DNA from: an uncultured Sphingomonadaceae bacterium
GTDB taxonomy: Bacteria > Pseudomonadota > Alphaproteobacteria > Sphingomonadales > Sphingomonadaceae
Assembly: GCA_947488845.1 (NCBI GenBank)
Contig: CANLBM010000001.1
Location: forward strand, 248,001-312,000
Length of the DNA stretch: 64,000 nt
Direction: 5' to 3'
Of this stretch, positions 36,646-45,250 are shown one piece after another. The notes under the pieces are model-generated. The model was not told the DNA's origin and did not search any database. It worked only from the letters and a program-made list of their open reading frames with translations. The translations under genes were made by a program, and so were the position numbers. Positions within the stretch are counted from its first letter, which is position 1, and every line of letters starts with the position of its first letter.

Positions 36646-37190
36646 GCAGCAAGCCCGCCTCTCTCGCCAAGCTCGGCACGATCATGCAGATCAGCTATGT
36701 GCCGGACGATTATGACGCGGCGCTCGACTACTGGACGCAGAAAATGGGCGCTGGCCCGTTTTTCCACACAGAAAAAGTCGAGGTGGAAAATGTCAAATAT
36801 CGCGGCGAGCCTTCGGATATCCAGTTCTCCATGGCGATCGGCTATTGGGGCGATATCCAGGTCGAACTGATCCGCCCGAACAATGATGCCCCGTCGATGT
36901 TCAAGGACTGGCGGGAAAAAGGTCTGCAGGGTGTTCAGCATCTCTGTCTGGTCGTCGACGATCTGGATCATGCCCGCGCGCTAACCGAAGAAGCGGGTGG
37001 CGAGATCATACAGGAAGTCAGCCTGCCCGGCGGTGTCGGTGGCGCTTTCTACGCCGATTATGACGGCGGCCCCGGCACGATCATAGAATATCTGCAAATT
37101 CCGCAAGCCGGCCTCGATGGCTTTGCCGCCATGCGCCAGATGCATCTCGACTGGGATGGCAAAACAAACCCCGTGATAGGAAAAGAATAG
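36642..37190 (+). CDS. VOC (glyoxalase/bleomycin-resistance fold) protein
   Basis: A 182-residue vicinal-oxygen-chelate fold protein with two beta-alpha-beta3 halves: IMQISYVPDDYDAALDYW near residue 14 and GVQHLCLVVDDLDHA near residue 92. Metal ligand candidates are His94 in the second half and Glu in IIEYLQIP. It overlaps the GST stop by 4 bases (ATGA), implying coupled translation. Members include glyoxalases, epimerases and dioxygenases, and a single 182-residue unit is too short for a typical two-domain extradiol dioxygenase. The substrate is unknown. Confidence 0.82.
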   Translation: MSSKPASLAKLGTIMQISYVPDDYDAALDYWTQKMGAGPFFHTEKVEVENVKYRGEPSDIQFSMAIGYWGDIQVELIRPNNDAPSMFKDWREKGLQGVQHLCLVVDDLDHARALTEEAGGEIIQEVSLPGGVGGAFYADYDGGPGTIIEYLQIPQAGLDGFAAMRQMHLDWDGKTNPVIGKE

Positions 37191-37976
37191 ATGAGCGAAG
37201 CGCCAAAACGCCGCCCCGACCAGAAACCGATCCAGTGCGCGCTGGTCGCTGCCGGCAAATATCACGATATCGATTATGCCCGGCTGGAAGTGATGAAACT
37301 GCTCGCCGAGGATGACCGGATCCGGGTCCGCGTGTTCGAGGATTATGAAAATCTCGACGCGATCAGGAATGCGGATTTTCTTGTCAGTTACACCTGCGAC
37401 CTGCAGCCGAGCGAAGCGGCGCAGAAAAACATTCAGGATTTCGTCAACGGTGGCGGGCGCTATTTTGCCTTGCACGGCACCAACGCGGTTCTGAAATTCC
37501 TCGATAACGGTCTGGTCGATGCACCGGATGAAATGCCGGTCTTTGCCGACACGCTCGGTACCCGGTTCCTCTCGCACCCGCCGATCATCCCGTTCACCGT
37601 CCACAATGCCCAGCCGGATCATCCGCTGGTCAAGGGCATCCCCAGTTTTGAAACCGTCGACGAACAATATCTGGTCGAGACCCGCGCCGAACTCGATGTC
37701 CTGCTCGACACCGAATATAATGGCACGGATGATATCAGCGGCTTCGTTCACAGCGACATCAAGAAGAGCCGCCATCCCGTCTTCTATATCCGCCGGATGG
37801 GCGAAGGCGCGGTTCTCTATCTGACCATGGGCCACTGTCGCGGCCATTATGACATGGAGCCGGTGCTCGACTGGTGGCCGGAAGTCGACCGTTCCGGCTG
37901 GCAGCAACCGATTATCTATGACCTGCTTCGCCGCGGTATCGGCTGGAGCTGCGAAACCGCCATAGCAAAATTCTAA
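37191..37976 (+). CDS. ThuA-like domain protein
   Basis: A 261-residue protein of the ThuA/trehalose-utilisation-like group, a class I glutamine-amidotransferase-like fold without the catalytic cysteine. The recognisable elements are a QDFVNGGGRYFALHG turn (near residue 84), IPSFETVDEQYLVE, and late HPVFYIRRMGEGAVLYLTMGH. It begins immediately after the VOC stop codon. In other bacteria ThuA-like proteins act on disaccharides, so its place in a Rieske/GST/SDR cluster is unusual and its reaction is unknown. Confidence 0.8.
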   Translation: MSEAPKRRPDQKPIQCALVAAGKYHDIDYARLEVMKLLAEDDRIRVRVFEDYENLDAIRNADFLVSYTCDLQPSEAAQKNIQDFVNGGGRYFALHGTNAVLKFLDNGLVDAPDEMPVFADTLGTRFLSHPPIIPFTVHNAQPDHPLVKGIPSFETVDEQYLVETRAELDVLLDTEYNGTDDISGFVHSDIKKSRHPVFYIRRMGEGAVLYLTMGHCRGHYDMEPVLDWWPEVDRSGWQQPIIYDLLRRGIGWSCETAIAKF

Positions 37977-38008
37977 CCCCGATTTCACGAAACACAAAGG
38001 AGACGACA

Positions 38009-38767
38009 ATGGATTTAGGACTCAAGGGCAAGAAAGTCATTCTCACCGGCGGAAGCCGCGGACTCGGGCGCGCTGCGCTGGAACATTTTGCAGCGGAAGG
38101 CGCTGATGTCGCCTTCTTCTCGCGCAATGCCGATCAGGTCGCGACCGCGAAAAAGGAACTCGAAGCCCACGGCGGCAAGGTGATCGCCGATGCGCTCGAT
38201 ATGACCGATCTGGACGGCTATGCCAAATGGCTGGAAAAAGCCGCTGGCGACCTTGGTGGCTGCGATATCTTCATCCACAATGTCAGCTCCTCCGGAGCCG
38301 GCGCGACCGGTGACTGGGAAGTCACCTTCAACACCGACATCCTCGGCGCGGTCAAGGCGATGGAAGTGCTCGAACCCCATTTGGAAAAATCCGATGATGG
38401 CAGCGTGATCTTCATGTCATCGACGGCAGCGTTCGAAACCTTTGTAGCCCCGCAGGCATTCAACGCGATGAAAGCCGCACTGATCACCTATGGCAGCCAG
38501 CTCAGCCAGGCGCTCGGCCCCAAGGGTATCCGCGTCAACATGGTTTCCCCCGGCCCGATCAAATTCCCCGGCGGCAACTGGTCACAGATTGAAAAGGGCA
38601 TGCCGGAATTTTACGAAGGCACGAAAGCCGGATTCGCCCTGGGTGATTTCGGCACCGCCGATGATGTCGCCCGCGGCGTCGTCTTTCTCGCCAGCCCGGC
38701 GTCCAGCTACACTACTGGCGCGCATCTGGTGATCGACGGCGGCTTTACCAAACGCGTGCAGTTCTAA
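38009..38767 (+). CDS. SDR with phenylalanine in place of the catalytic tyrosine
   Basis: A 252-residue SDR. The cofactor loop is GGSRGLG (14-20) and Ser138 and Lys155 are in place. The residue that should be the catalytic tyrosine is Phe151 (FNAMK instead of YxxxK). NNAG is replaced by HNVSS at 90-94. Cofactor binding is probably kept, but ordinary hydride transfer would need another acid, so it may act as a non-oxidoreductive enzyme, a carrier or an atypical reductase. AAAGGAGACGACA precedes the ATG. It is the last gene of the GST operon and is followed by a terminator. Confidence 0.85.
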   Translation: MDLGLKGKKVILTGGSRGLGRAALEHFAAEGADVAFFSRNADQVATAKKELEAHGGKVIADALDMTDLDGYAKWLEKAAGDLGGCDIFIHNVSSSGAGATGDWEVTFNTDILGAVKAMEVLEPHLEKSDDGSVIFMSSTAAFETFVAPQAFNAMKAALITYGSQLSQALGPKGIRVNMVSPGPIKFPGGNWSQIEKGMPEFYEGTKAGFALGDFGTADDVARGVVFLASPASSYTTGAHLVIDGGFTKRVQF

Positions 38768-38821
38768 TCCGGAATCATCCATTCCCGCTACGGGATATGA
38801 TCGATGGCGCAAAACTGTATC

Positions 38822-38854
38822 AAGGGTTCCGGTTAATCGCTGGAACCCTTTTTT
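38822..38854 (+). terminator. Rho-independent terminator after the GST-VOC-ThuA-SDR operon
   Basis: AAGGGTTCC (38822-38830) pairs with GGAACCCTT (38842-38850) around an 11-base loop, followed by TTTT. It lies 54 bases behind the SDR stop and 17 bases ahead of the alcohol dehydrogenase start, so it could also attenuate read-through into that gene. Confidence 0.85.
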
Positions 38855-38870
38855 ATTGGAAGAGACAGAT

Positions 38871-39938
38871 ATGACCGATAGCCCGACCAACGCATATCCA
38901 GCCAAAGGCTATGCGACCCATGCCCCTGATCAGCCCCTTGAACCATTTTCCTTCACCAGACGAGGCCTGCGGCACGACGATGTGCTGATCGAGATTTCGC
39001 ATTGCGGAATCTGCCATTCAGATCTGCACACCGCGCGCAATGACTGGGGCGGGAGCAAATATCCGGTGGTCCCGGGTCATGAAATTGTCGGTCACGTCCG
39101 GGCCGTTGGCGACGAAGTCAGCGACTTTTCCGAAGGCGACCGGGTCGCCGTGGGTTGCATGGTCGACGCCTGCCTGGAATGCGACCATTGCGAGCAGGGT
39201 CTGGAACAATATTGCCTGAATGGCGGTATGACCGGCACCTATAATGGCACCGACCGCCGTGATGGCAGCACGACCTACGGCGGCTATTCCGACAAGATCG
39301 TCGTGCGCAAGGAATTTGTCCTGCGCATTCCCGAAGGCATGGACATGGGCGCGGCCGCTCCCCTGCTCTGCGCGGGGATTACCACCTATTCCCCGCTCAA
39401 GCAGTGGAAGGTCGGCCCGGGCAGCAAGGTCGCGGTCGTCGGCCTTGGTGGGCTGGGCCACATGGGAGTCAAGCTGGCCGCCGCCATGGGGGCCGATGTC
39501 ACCGTCCTTACCCGCACCGCCGACAAGATGGCCGACGCCAGGACTCTGGGTGCAAAAGACATATTGCTGTCAACCGACCGCAAGGCGATGAAAGCCGCTG
39601 CGAACAGTTTCGACATGATCCTCAATACCATTCCCGTACCGCATCCCGTCGCGCAATATTTGCCGCTGCTGAAAGTGGACTGCGCGCAGGTTCTGGTCGG
39701 AGTGATCGGCACCTTGCCCGAAATGCATAGCGGCCATCTGCTCGGACGACGTATTCTGACAGGTTCCGGAATAGGCGGCATCGCGGAAACCCAGGAGATG
39801 CTCGATTTCTGTGCGGAAAAGAATATTCTCCCAGAGATTGAAACAATCGCGATGCAGGAAGTCAACGATGCATATGACAGGATGGAAAAATCCGACGTCC
39901 GCTACCGCTTCGTGATCGATATGGAGACGCTCGCCTAG
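38871..39938 (+). CDS. Zinc-dependent NAD(P) alcohol dehydrogenase (cinnamyl/YahK type)
   Basis: A 355-residue medium-chain alcohol dehydrogenase. The catalytic zinc ligands are in HCGICHSD and GHEIVGHV. The structural zinc loop CMVDACLECDHCEQ...YC and the cofactor loop GLGGLGHMG (near residue 190) are intact. This group interconverts primary alcohols and aldehydes with NADP(H). The ATG at 38871 follows GGAAGAGACAGAT. It may share transcripts leaking through the terminator just upstream. It could process an alcohol or aldehyde side chain or simply detoxify aldehydes. Confidence 0.92.
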   Translation: MTDSPTNAYPAKGYATHAPDQPLEPFSFTRRGLRHDDVLIEISHCGICHSDLHTARNDWGGSKYPVVPGHEIVGHVRAVGDEVSDFSEGDRVAVGCMVDACLECDHCEQGLEQYCLNGGMTGTYNGTDRRDGSTTYGGYSDKIVVRKEFVLRIPEGMDMGAAAPLLCAGITTYSPLKQWKVGPGSKVAVVGLGGLGHMGVKLAAAMGADVTVLTRTADKMADARTLGAKDILLSTDRKAMKAAANSFDMILNTIPVPHPVAQYLPLLKVDCAQVLVGVIGTLPEMHSGHLLGRRILTGSGIGGIAETQEMLDFCAEKNILPEIETIAMQEVNDAYDRMEKSDVRYRFVIDMETLA

Positions 39939-39950
39939 ACGCGAGCGGAC

Positions 39951-40700
39951 CTATTGGCCTTTGCCGGTGAAAGCGGCAATCCGGTCGTGCATATCCGGAC
40001 CATGGCCTTCGCTCTCCATCACTTCCCACTGCAGCCCTGCGTCAAGCGGACCGCCATCGGTAGCTTCCAGCAGGCGCTTGTTCGCTGCGTGCGAGAAACC
40101 GGAATTGGCGACAATCTTTTCCGCCAGCGCTTCAATCTCGGCCTCAAATTGCGAGAGCGGCACGGAATATTCGGCCAGACCGATGCGCACCGCTTCCTCG
40201 GCATTGATCATGTCGGCGGTGAACATCAGCCGCTTGGTGGTGGAGATCCCGACCCGGCGGGGCAGCCGCTGGCTCATTCCCCAGACCGGGGTCAGCGCCC
40301 ATTTCGCGTGGGTGTCGCCGAAGCGCGCGCTATCCGCTGCCAATATGAAATCCGCCGCCAGAGCCACCTCCAGTGCGCCGGTATAGCAATGACCATGCAC
40401 CGCCGCGATCACCGGCTTGGGGAGCTTTTCCAGCATCCGCAGCGTCTCCGAATGCCAGCCACGCGATGGCACCGCCTCGCCTTCGGCAATATCGCCGAGA
40501 TCATGGCCGGCCGAAAAACATTTGCCCGCGCCGCGCAGCACGACGCAGCCGATGCTCTCATCCTTGCGCAAATCAGCGATATGGTCGCGCAATTCCCGGA
40601 ACATCGCCACCGTCAGCGCGTTCAGTTTATCCGGACGGTTTAGCGTCAGCAGCGCCCAGCCATCCCGGTCTTCCCGCAGTACGAGTTCTCTCATTTGCAT
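39951..40700 (-). CDS. Enoyl-CoA hydratase/isomerase family protein
   Basis: A 249-residue crotonase-fold protein. The oxyanion-hole segments are SAGHDL (near 62-67) and GHCYTGALE (near 102-110), whose glutamate can be the first catalytic acid. The second classical glutamate position lies in RFGDTHAKWALTPVWG and appears not to be Glu, so isomerase or other crotonase chemistry is possible. Either ATG (40700 or 40694) could be the start, with AAGGGG ahead. It converges with the alcohol dehydrogenase. Confidence 0.88.
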   Translation of the reverse strand: MQMRELVLREDRDGWALLTLNRPDKLNALTVAMFRELRDHIADLRKDESIGCVVLRGAGKCFSAGHDLGDIAEGEAVPSRGWHSETLRMLEKLPKPVIAAVHGHCYTGALEVALAADFILAADSARFGDTHAKWALTPVWGMSQRLPRRVGISTTKRLMFTADMINAEEAVRIGLAEYSVPLSQFEAEIEALAEKIVANSGFSHAANKRLLEATDGGPLDAGLQWEVMESEGHGPDMHDRIAAFTGKGQ

Positions 40701-40710
40701 TCACCCCTTT

Positions 40711-40775
40711 CCGTTCGTGCTGAGCCTGTCGAAGCACGGTGACGAAGCGCCCTTCGACAGGCTCAGGGCGAACGG
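40711..40775. repeat. Inverted pair of palindromic repeat family A
   Basis: CCGTTCGTGCTGAGCCTGTC... at 40711-40737 and its inverted relative at 40747-40775 lie between the enoyl-CoA hydratase start and the acyl-CoA synthetase stop. They are a further instance of the element at 1126-1227. Confidence 0.85.
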
Positions 40776-40806
40776 TCAATTTTAGCCGACCGTCAAGGCC
40801 CGCCGG

Positions 40807-42393
40807 TCAGTTAACCGACCGGTCCCTGCCTTCCCAATAAGGCGCGCGCAGGTCCTTGCGCAAGATCTTGCCGGACGGATTGCGCGGAAGCGCGTCGATG
40901 AAGTCGATCGACTTCGGGCATTTGTAGCCGGCAATGCGGGTGCGAGCATCGGCGATCAGTTCCGCCTCGGTCAGTTCCTGCCCGGCCTTGACCACGACGC
41001 AGGCCTTCACCGCCTCGCCCCATTTTGCGTCGGGCACGCCGATCACCGCGACGTCGGCAACCTTGGGATTCGCGTAGAGCGCGTTCTCGACTTCCGCCGG
41101 ATAGACATTCTCGCCGCCTGAAATGATCATGTCTTTCAGCCGGTCCTGAATATAGAGATAGCCGTCCTCGTCGAGCGAACCGGCATCGCCCGTCCTGAGC
41201 CAGCCGTCAGCGTCAATCGTTTCCGCCGTGGCATCGGGCCGGTTCCAATAGCCCTTCATGTTCTTTGCCGAGCGGGTCGCGATTTCGCCGATCGTATAAG
41301 GCGGCAAAGTCTCGCCAGTCTCCGGATCGATGATCTTGATCTCGACACCGGGCAAAGGCGTGCCGACCGAACGCATCTTCTCGTTGCCGTTCACATCGTG
41401 ATCTTCCGGATTGAGCGTGGTGATCGTGCCAGAAGTCTCGGTCATGCCGTACATCTGGACGAAGCCGCAGCCGAGAACGTCCATCGCCTGTTTCATCAAC
41501 TCGAGCGGGATCGGCGACGCGCCATAGGTAATATATTTGAGATTGGAAAAATCGACATCTCTGGCCCGTGGGTGATTGAGCAATATCTGGATCGCCGCCG
41601 GTACCATGAAGATTTTCGAAATATTATACTGGGCAATCAGATCCAGCGCCTGGGTCGGATCATATTCCGGCAATACGATAGCGCTGCCACCGGTGAACAT
41701 CACGCCCAGTCCGGTGCCGGTGCCGCTGATATGGAAGCAGGGCATGGCCAGCAATGTAATCTCCCCCGGAATCGGCTTTTGCCAGTCCATCAGATCCTCT
41801 TCCGTGACCCCGGAACTACGCGAGGAAAAAATTGATCCGCTGGTCATGATCGCGCCCTTGGGGTGACCCGTGGTACCCGATGTATAGAGCTGCAGCGCAT
41901 CATCTTCTTCGGTACAAGCCACCATCGGATCGACAGGTTCGAAGCTGTCACGCCATGCCGGATAGCTGGCAAAGTCGCCTTCGGCCTTCTCGCTGCCCAA
42001 TATCAGCTCTACATGGTCGAGATCATCTTTGATCTTCCGCACCAGATCGTCGAAGCCGGGGCCGATAAACAGGATTTTCGCCTGACAATCGTTCAAGATA
42101 TAGGCGACTTCCGGCGGAGCCAGCCGCCAGTTCACCGGAACCATGACCGCACCCAGCTTGGCGGCACCGACCAATATTTCAAAATAGAGATGACTATTCT
42201 TGCCCATATAGGCGATCCGGTCGCCCTTGCCGACGCCCTTCGACGCCAGCGCCTGAGCCGCCCGGTTGCTGCCGATATCGAGTGCAGCATAGGTCATTGC
42301 ATCACCTTCAAAGGTGAAAACTGCCGAGTCCGGCTGTTGCTGCGCATGGAAACGCACGACATCGGCAATAGAAACAATCTCGTCTTCCGTCAT
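40807..42393 (-). CDS. AMP-dependent acyl-CoA synthetase (FadD-like)
   Basis: A 528-residue adenylate-forming ligase. LYTSGTTGHPKGAIMT is the phosphate-binding motif, followed by MYGMTETSG, WLRTGDAGSLDEDGY, ISGGENVYPAEVE and the C-terminal NPSGKILRKDL lysine motif. It activates a carboxylic acid as its CoA thioester. The ATG at 42393 was chosen, preceded by AGAGGATG; the frame extends 74 codons further without family resemblance. The downstream enoyl-CoA hydratase in the same direction suggests a beta-oxidation unit. Confidence 0.93.
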   Translation of the reverse strand: MTEDEIVSIADVVRFHAQQQPDSAVFTFEGDAMTYAALDIGSNRAAQALASKGVGKGDRIAYMGKNSHLYFEILVGAAKLGAVMVPVNWRLAPPEVAYILNDCQAKILFIGPGFDDLVRKIKDDLDHVELILGSEKAEGDFASYPAWRDSFEPVDPMVACTEEDDALQLYTSGTTGHPKGAIMTSGSIFSSRSSGVTEEDLMDWQKPIPGEITLLAMPCFHISGTGTGLGVMFTGGSAIVLPEYDPTQALDLIAQYNISKIFMVPAAIQILLNHPRARDVDFSNLKYITYGASPIPLELMKQAMDVLGCGFVQMYGMTETSGTITTLNPEDHDVNGNEKMRSVGTPLPGVEIKIIDPETGETLPPYTIGEIATRSAKNMKGYWNRPDATAETIDADGWLRTGDAGSLDEDGYLYIQDRLKDMIISGGENVYPAEVENALYANPKVADVAVIGVPDAKWGEAVKACVVVKAGQELTEAELIADARTRIAGYKCPKSIDFIDALPRNPSGKILRKDLRAPYWEGRDRSVN

Positions 42394-42540
42394 AATATCA
42401 TCCTCTTTGCGCGATTCTCTGACCGGCCATGCCCCGGATACATAGAGAGGGCGACGAGTGATACAGCCTAGCAGATTGACTAGCGGGAATGCCCCAAATC
42501 CTGGTGGCAAGGCATCGCGTTGCTGATCTAGAGTGGCCAG

Positions 42541-43338
42541 ATGCACAGACTGGCATTGCATCAGATCACGATGATGGAGGGCGGACCGGAAGGTCTTGTC
42601 CGCTTCGCTGCACAAGCCGGGATCAATGGCGTCTGCCTATTCACCGCAACGCCGGTCAATGAACAGGGCCAGGATATGTTTCCGGTCGTTGCTCCGGCAG
42701 CGTCAGCATCTTTCAAACGCCTGCTGCGCGACCATGACATGCGGATCATCAACGCCGAATATTTTCCTGTAATGGCGGAGCAGGATGTTGCGGCCTACAC
42801 GCAGGCCATCACCCTTGCCGCAGAATTGGGCGCAAAACGCATAGTGACCCATATCCACGAAACCGACGGCAATCGCGCGGAGGACCAGCTTTCGAAACTA
42901 TGCGCAATGGCTCGCGAAAACGGGCTGGAAGTCGGTCTAGAATTTACCGGATTTTCTGCTGGCTGCAGCAGCCTCGGCAACGCCACCGAGCTATATGGCC
43001 TTGTGAACGAGCCTAATCTCGGAATCGCTATCGATGCGCTCCATCTGTTTCGCACCGGCGGCACGCTGCGGCAGGTACAGGCCATGGATCCGGCCATCCT
43101 CAGCTATGTCCAGCTATGCGACGGACCGGATTTCCGTCTGTCCGGTGACTATCTGGATGAAGCGATGAACCGGATGATCCCCGGCGAAGGGGTCTTTCCG
43201 CTGAGAGAATTGTGCGCCTTGCTGGGACCGCATGTCGATATCGACATTGAAGTGCCCAATTTTACCGGTAATGCAGGATCGGATGCAAAATCATGGGCCC
43301 ATCGCGCCGTCACCGCCAGCCGTAATCTGTTGGATTAA
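42541..43338 (+). CDS. Sugar phosphate isomerase/epimerase-like TIM-barrel protein
   Basis: A 265-residue protein of the xylose-isomerase-like TIM-barrel (AP endonuclease family 2) group. The barrel strands end in likely metal ligands: Glu in GLEFTGFS, Asp-His in AIDALHLF, Asp in VQLCDGP, and the final IDIEVPNF. Members isomerise sugars or cleave or hydrolyse cyclic polyols, so the substrate is open. It is divergent from the acyl-CoA synthetase (147-base gap) and its last codon overlaps the 3' end of the convergent beta-lactamase-like gene. Confidence 0.8.
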   Translation: MHRLALHQITMMEGGPEGLVRFAAQAGINGVCLFTATPVNEQGQDMFPVVAPAASASFKRLLRDHDMRIINAEYFPVMAEQDVAAYTQAITLAAELGAKRIVTHIHETDGNRAEDQLSKLCAMARENGLEVGLEFTGFSAGCSSLGNATELYGLVNEPNLGIAIDALHLFRTGGTLRQVQAMDPAILSYVQLCDGPDFRLSGDYLDEAMNRMIPGEGVFPLRELCALLGPHVDIDIEVPNFTGNAGSDAKSWAHRAVTASRNLLD

Positions 43339-44597
43339 GAATGCGGAACGGGAGAAACTTCAGGCGGAGGCAGGTCTGACAAATCCAGCCAGCCATTTCC
43401 CGTCTGGCCATAAAAACTGTCGAGCACAGCAAAGGGAAGCCGGAAGGGTCGCCCCCAACCACTGTTCCACATCGCCACAACACCGGTTCGCGCCACCGGA
43501 TCAAATATCATTGTCGAACGAAACCCGTCCACCGCACCGCTATGCCCGACCAGTTGCCGGCCGGCATAGTTGAAGCTGCGCCAGCCCAGTCCGTAGGACG
43601 GCTCGCCAAGCGCGCGGGCTAGATCGCCGCTATAGACCCGGCCGGTCCTGACCAAGGGTGCATGGGCCAGTGCCAGGGTCCCCGCCGACAGTACATTTTC
43701 ATCTTCGCCCATTTGCGCGCGCATCCAGCGTGCCATATCCACGATATTGCTGCTGACGCCAGCCGCTGCGGGGACTCGCCAGTAGGATTCCGACAAGGTT
43801 CGCACCTCGTCACCGCGATGGGGCCGGGCCCAGCTTTCTGCGCTGGTCAGGCCAGTCATGCCAAATTGGGCGCTCTTCATGCCGAGCGGCTCAAACAACT
43901 GCTTCTGCACCGCATCAACATATAATGTTCCGGCGGCCTGTCCCAATATTTCGCTGGCCGCGTCAAAGGCGATATTCTGATAGCTGTGACAGGTGCCCGG
44001 CACGCATTGCAGCGGGGCAGCAGCCAGCTGCGCTCGGAGCAGGCCGGGATTCTGGCCGTCCTCCAGCTTGCTGTCATAGGCATTTTTCGTAAGACCGGTC
44101 TGATGCGACAGGAGTAGCGCCAATGTTGTTCGCGATTCGGCCCCGCCGGGGAGTCTGAGTGACGTTTGCCAATTGGCAAGCGGCGCATCGAGGTTGAGCT
44201 TGCCTTCTTGCGACAGCTTTGCCGCCAGCGAGCCGGCGACTCCCTTTGAGATGGACGCCCAGCGAAACACGGTCTGCGGCATCACCCGCTCCCAGCTGTT
44301 TTTGGCGGTTACGCCATATGTACCGACAAAGCGGAGTTCGCCATCCTCGACAATGGCAACCGCAAGCCCTGCCATTTCCGGTCGTGCTGCCAGAACCGTA
44401 AAGTCGCGGTCGAGGCCGCGATAGTCGATTCTTCCCTGCCAGTCATCGGGCCGGGTTGGCAGCCTCGCTTCAACGTCCGTTACAATCAGGTCCGGCAGCG
44501 GAAAGCCGCTTTGCTGTTCGACAAGCGCGCGGTAGCCATACCAGCCAACGAGCAACAAAGCCGCCAGTCCGAACAATGAAGTCAGATATTTTTTCAC
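43335..44597 (-). CDS. Serine hydrolase, class C beta-lactamase/esterase family
   Basis: A protein of about 420 residues with an N-terminal membrane anchor or signal (MKKYLTSLFGLAALLLVGW) and the serine beta-lactamase-like domain. The nucleophile is in SISK (Ser115, Lys118), the second motif is YQN (Tyr206) and a late HSG substitutes for KTG. Such proteins are penicillin-binding-like esterases or peptidases more often than true lactamases. A GTG at 44597 gives the best signal peptide start; a TTG two codons earlier is possible. It sits 9 bases behind the CoA-transferase beta gene. Confidence 0.85.
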   Translation of the reverse strand: MKKYLTSLFGLAALLLVGWYGYRALVEQQSGFPLPDLIVTDVEARLPTRPDDWQGRIDYRGLDRDFTVLAARPEMAGLAVAIVEDGELRFVGTYGVTAKNSWERVMPQTVFRWASISKGVAGSLAAKLSQEGKLNLDAPLANWQTSLRLPGGAESRTTLALLLSHQTGLTKNAYDSKLEDGQNPGLLRAQLAAAPLQCVPGTCHSYQNIAFDAASEILGQAAGTLYVDAVQKQLFEPLGMKSAQFGMTGLTSAESWARPHRGDEVRTLSESYWRVPAAAGVSSNIVDMARWMRAQMGEDENVLSAGTLALAHAPLVRTGRVYSGDLARALGEPSYGLGWRSFNYAGRQLVGHSGAVDGFRSTMIFDPVARTGVVAMWNSGWGRPFRLPFAVLDSFYGQTGNGWLDLSDLPPPEVSPVPHS

Positions 44598-44606
44598 CGG
44601 CAATAT

Positions 44607-45248
44607 TTATAATGCGGTTTCATAGGTAGCAGTGGTTTTTGCAGCCACATCCTCGGCGCTGATCCCCGGGGCCAGTTCGATCAGTTTGAACAGACTGTCA
44701 TGGTCGTCACGCCTGAACACACAAATATCAGTGATGATCATGTCCACGACATTGGTACCGGTCAGCGGCAATGTGCATTCGGGAATGAACTTGGGACTGC
44801 CGTCCTTTGCGCAATGATCCATCACGACGATGATTTTCTTGACGCCGGCGACCAAATCCATTGCGCCGCCCATGCCCTTGATCATCTTGCCGGGAATCAT
44901 CCAGTTGGCGATATCGCCATTCTGGGCAATTTCCATCGCGCCCAAAACGGTCAGATCGATATGGCCGCCGCGAATCATCGCGAAGCTGTCGGAGGAGCTG
45001 AAATAGCTCGACGACGGCAGCTCGCTGATCGTCTGCTTGCCGGCGTTGATCAGATCCGCATCTATCTCGTCCTCAAAGGGAAAGGGTCCGATGCCCAGCA
45101 TCCCATTCTCGCTTTGCAGCGTGACCTCCACTCCCGGGGGAATATGGTTGGCCACAAGTGTCGGAATACCGATCCCCAGGTTCACATAATAGCCGTCTTG
45201 CAGCTCCTGTGCCGCCCGAGCGGCCATTTCGTCGCGAGTCCAGGGCAT
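44607..45248 (-). CDS. scoB: Succinyl-CoA:3-ketoacid CoA transferase, subunit B
   Basis: A 213-residue beta subunit of a class I 3-oxoacid CoA transferase. The catalytic Glu47 is in the [10 protein letters not shown] motif, preceded by [16 protein letters not shown]. The enzyme moves CoA between succinate and a 3-ketoacid such as acetoacetate. The partner subunit A is not adjacent: a 945-base HAD-type lipoprotein gene lies between (2-base gap on this side). The set is still one continuous minus-strand unit. Confidence 0.94.
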   Translation of the reverse strand: MPWTRDEMAARAAQELQDGYYVNLGIGIPTLVANHIPPGVEVTLQSENGMLGIGPFPFEDEIDADLINAGKQTISELPSSSYFSSSDSFAMIRGGHIDLTVLGAMEIAQNGDIANWMIPGKMIKGMGGAMDLVAGVKKIIVVMDHCAKDGSPKFIPECTLPLTGTNVVDMIITDICVFRRDDHDSLFKLIELAPGISAEDVAAKTTATYETAL

Positions 45249-45250
45249 AT

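Noticed and set aside
36642-37190. VOC protein considered as an extradiol ring-cleavage dioxygenase
   Set aside because: A 182-residue single unit lacks the two-domain length and the His-His-Glu spacing expected for HsaC/BphC-type enzymes.
43335-44597. Antibiotic resistance beta-lactamase
   Set aside because: The SxxK and YxN motifs are shared with esterases and peptidases; the third motif is HSG and the protein is membrane-anchored, so resistance cannot be claimed.
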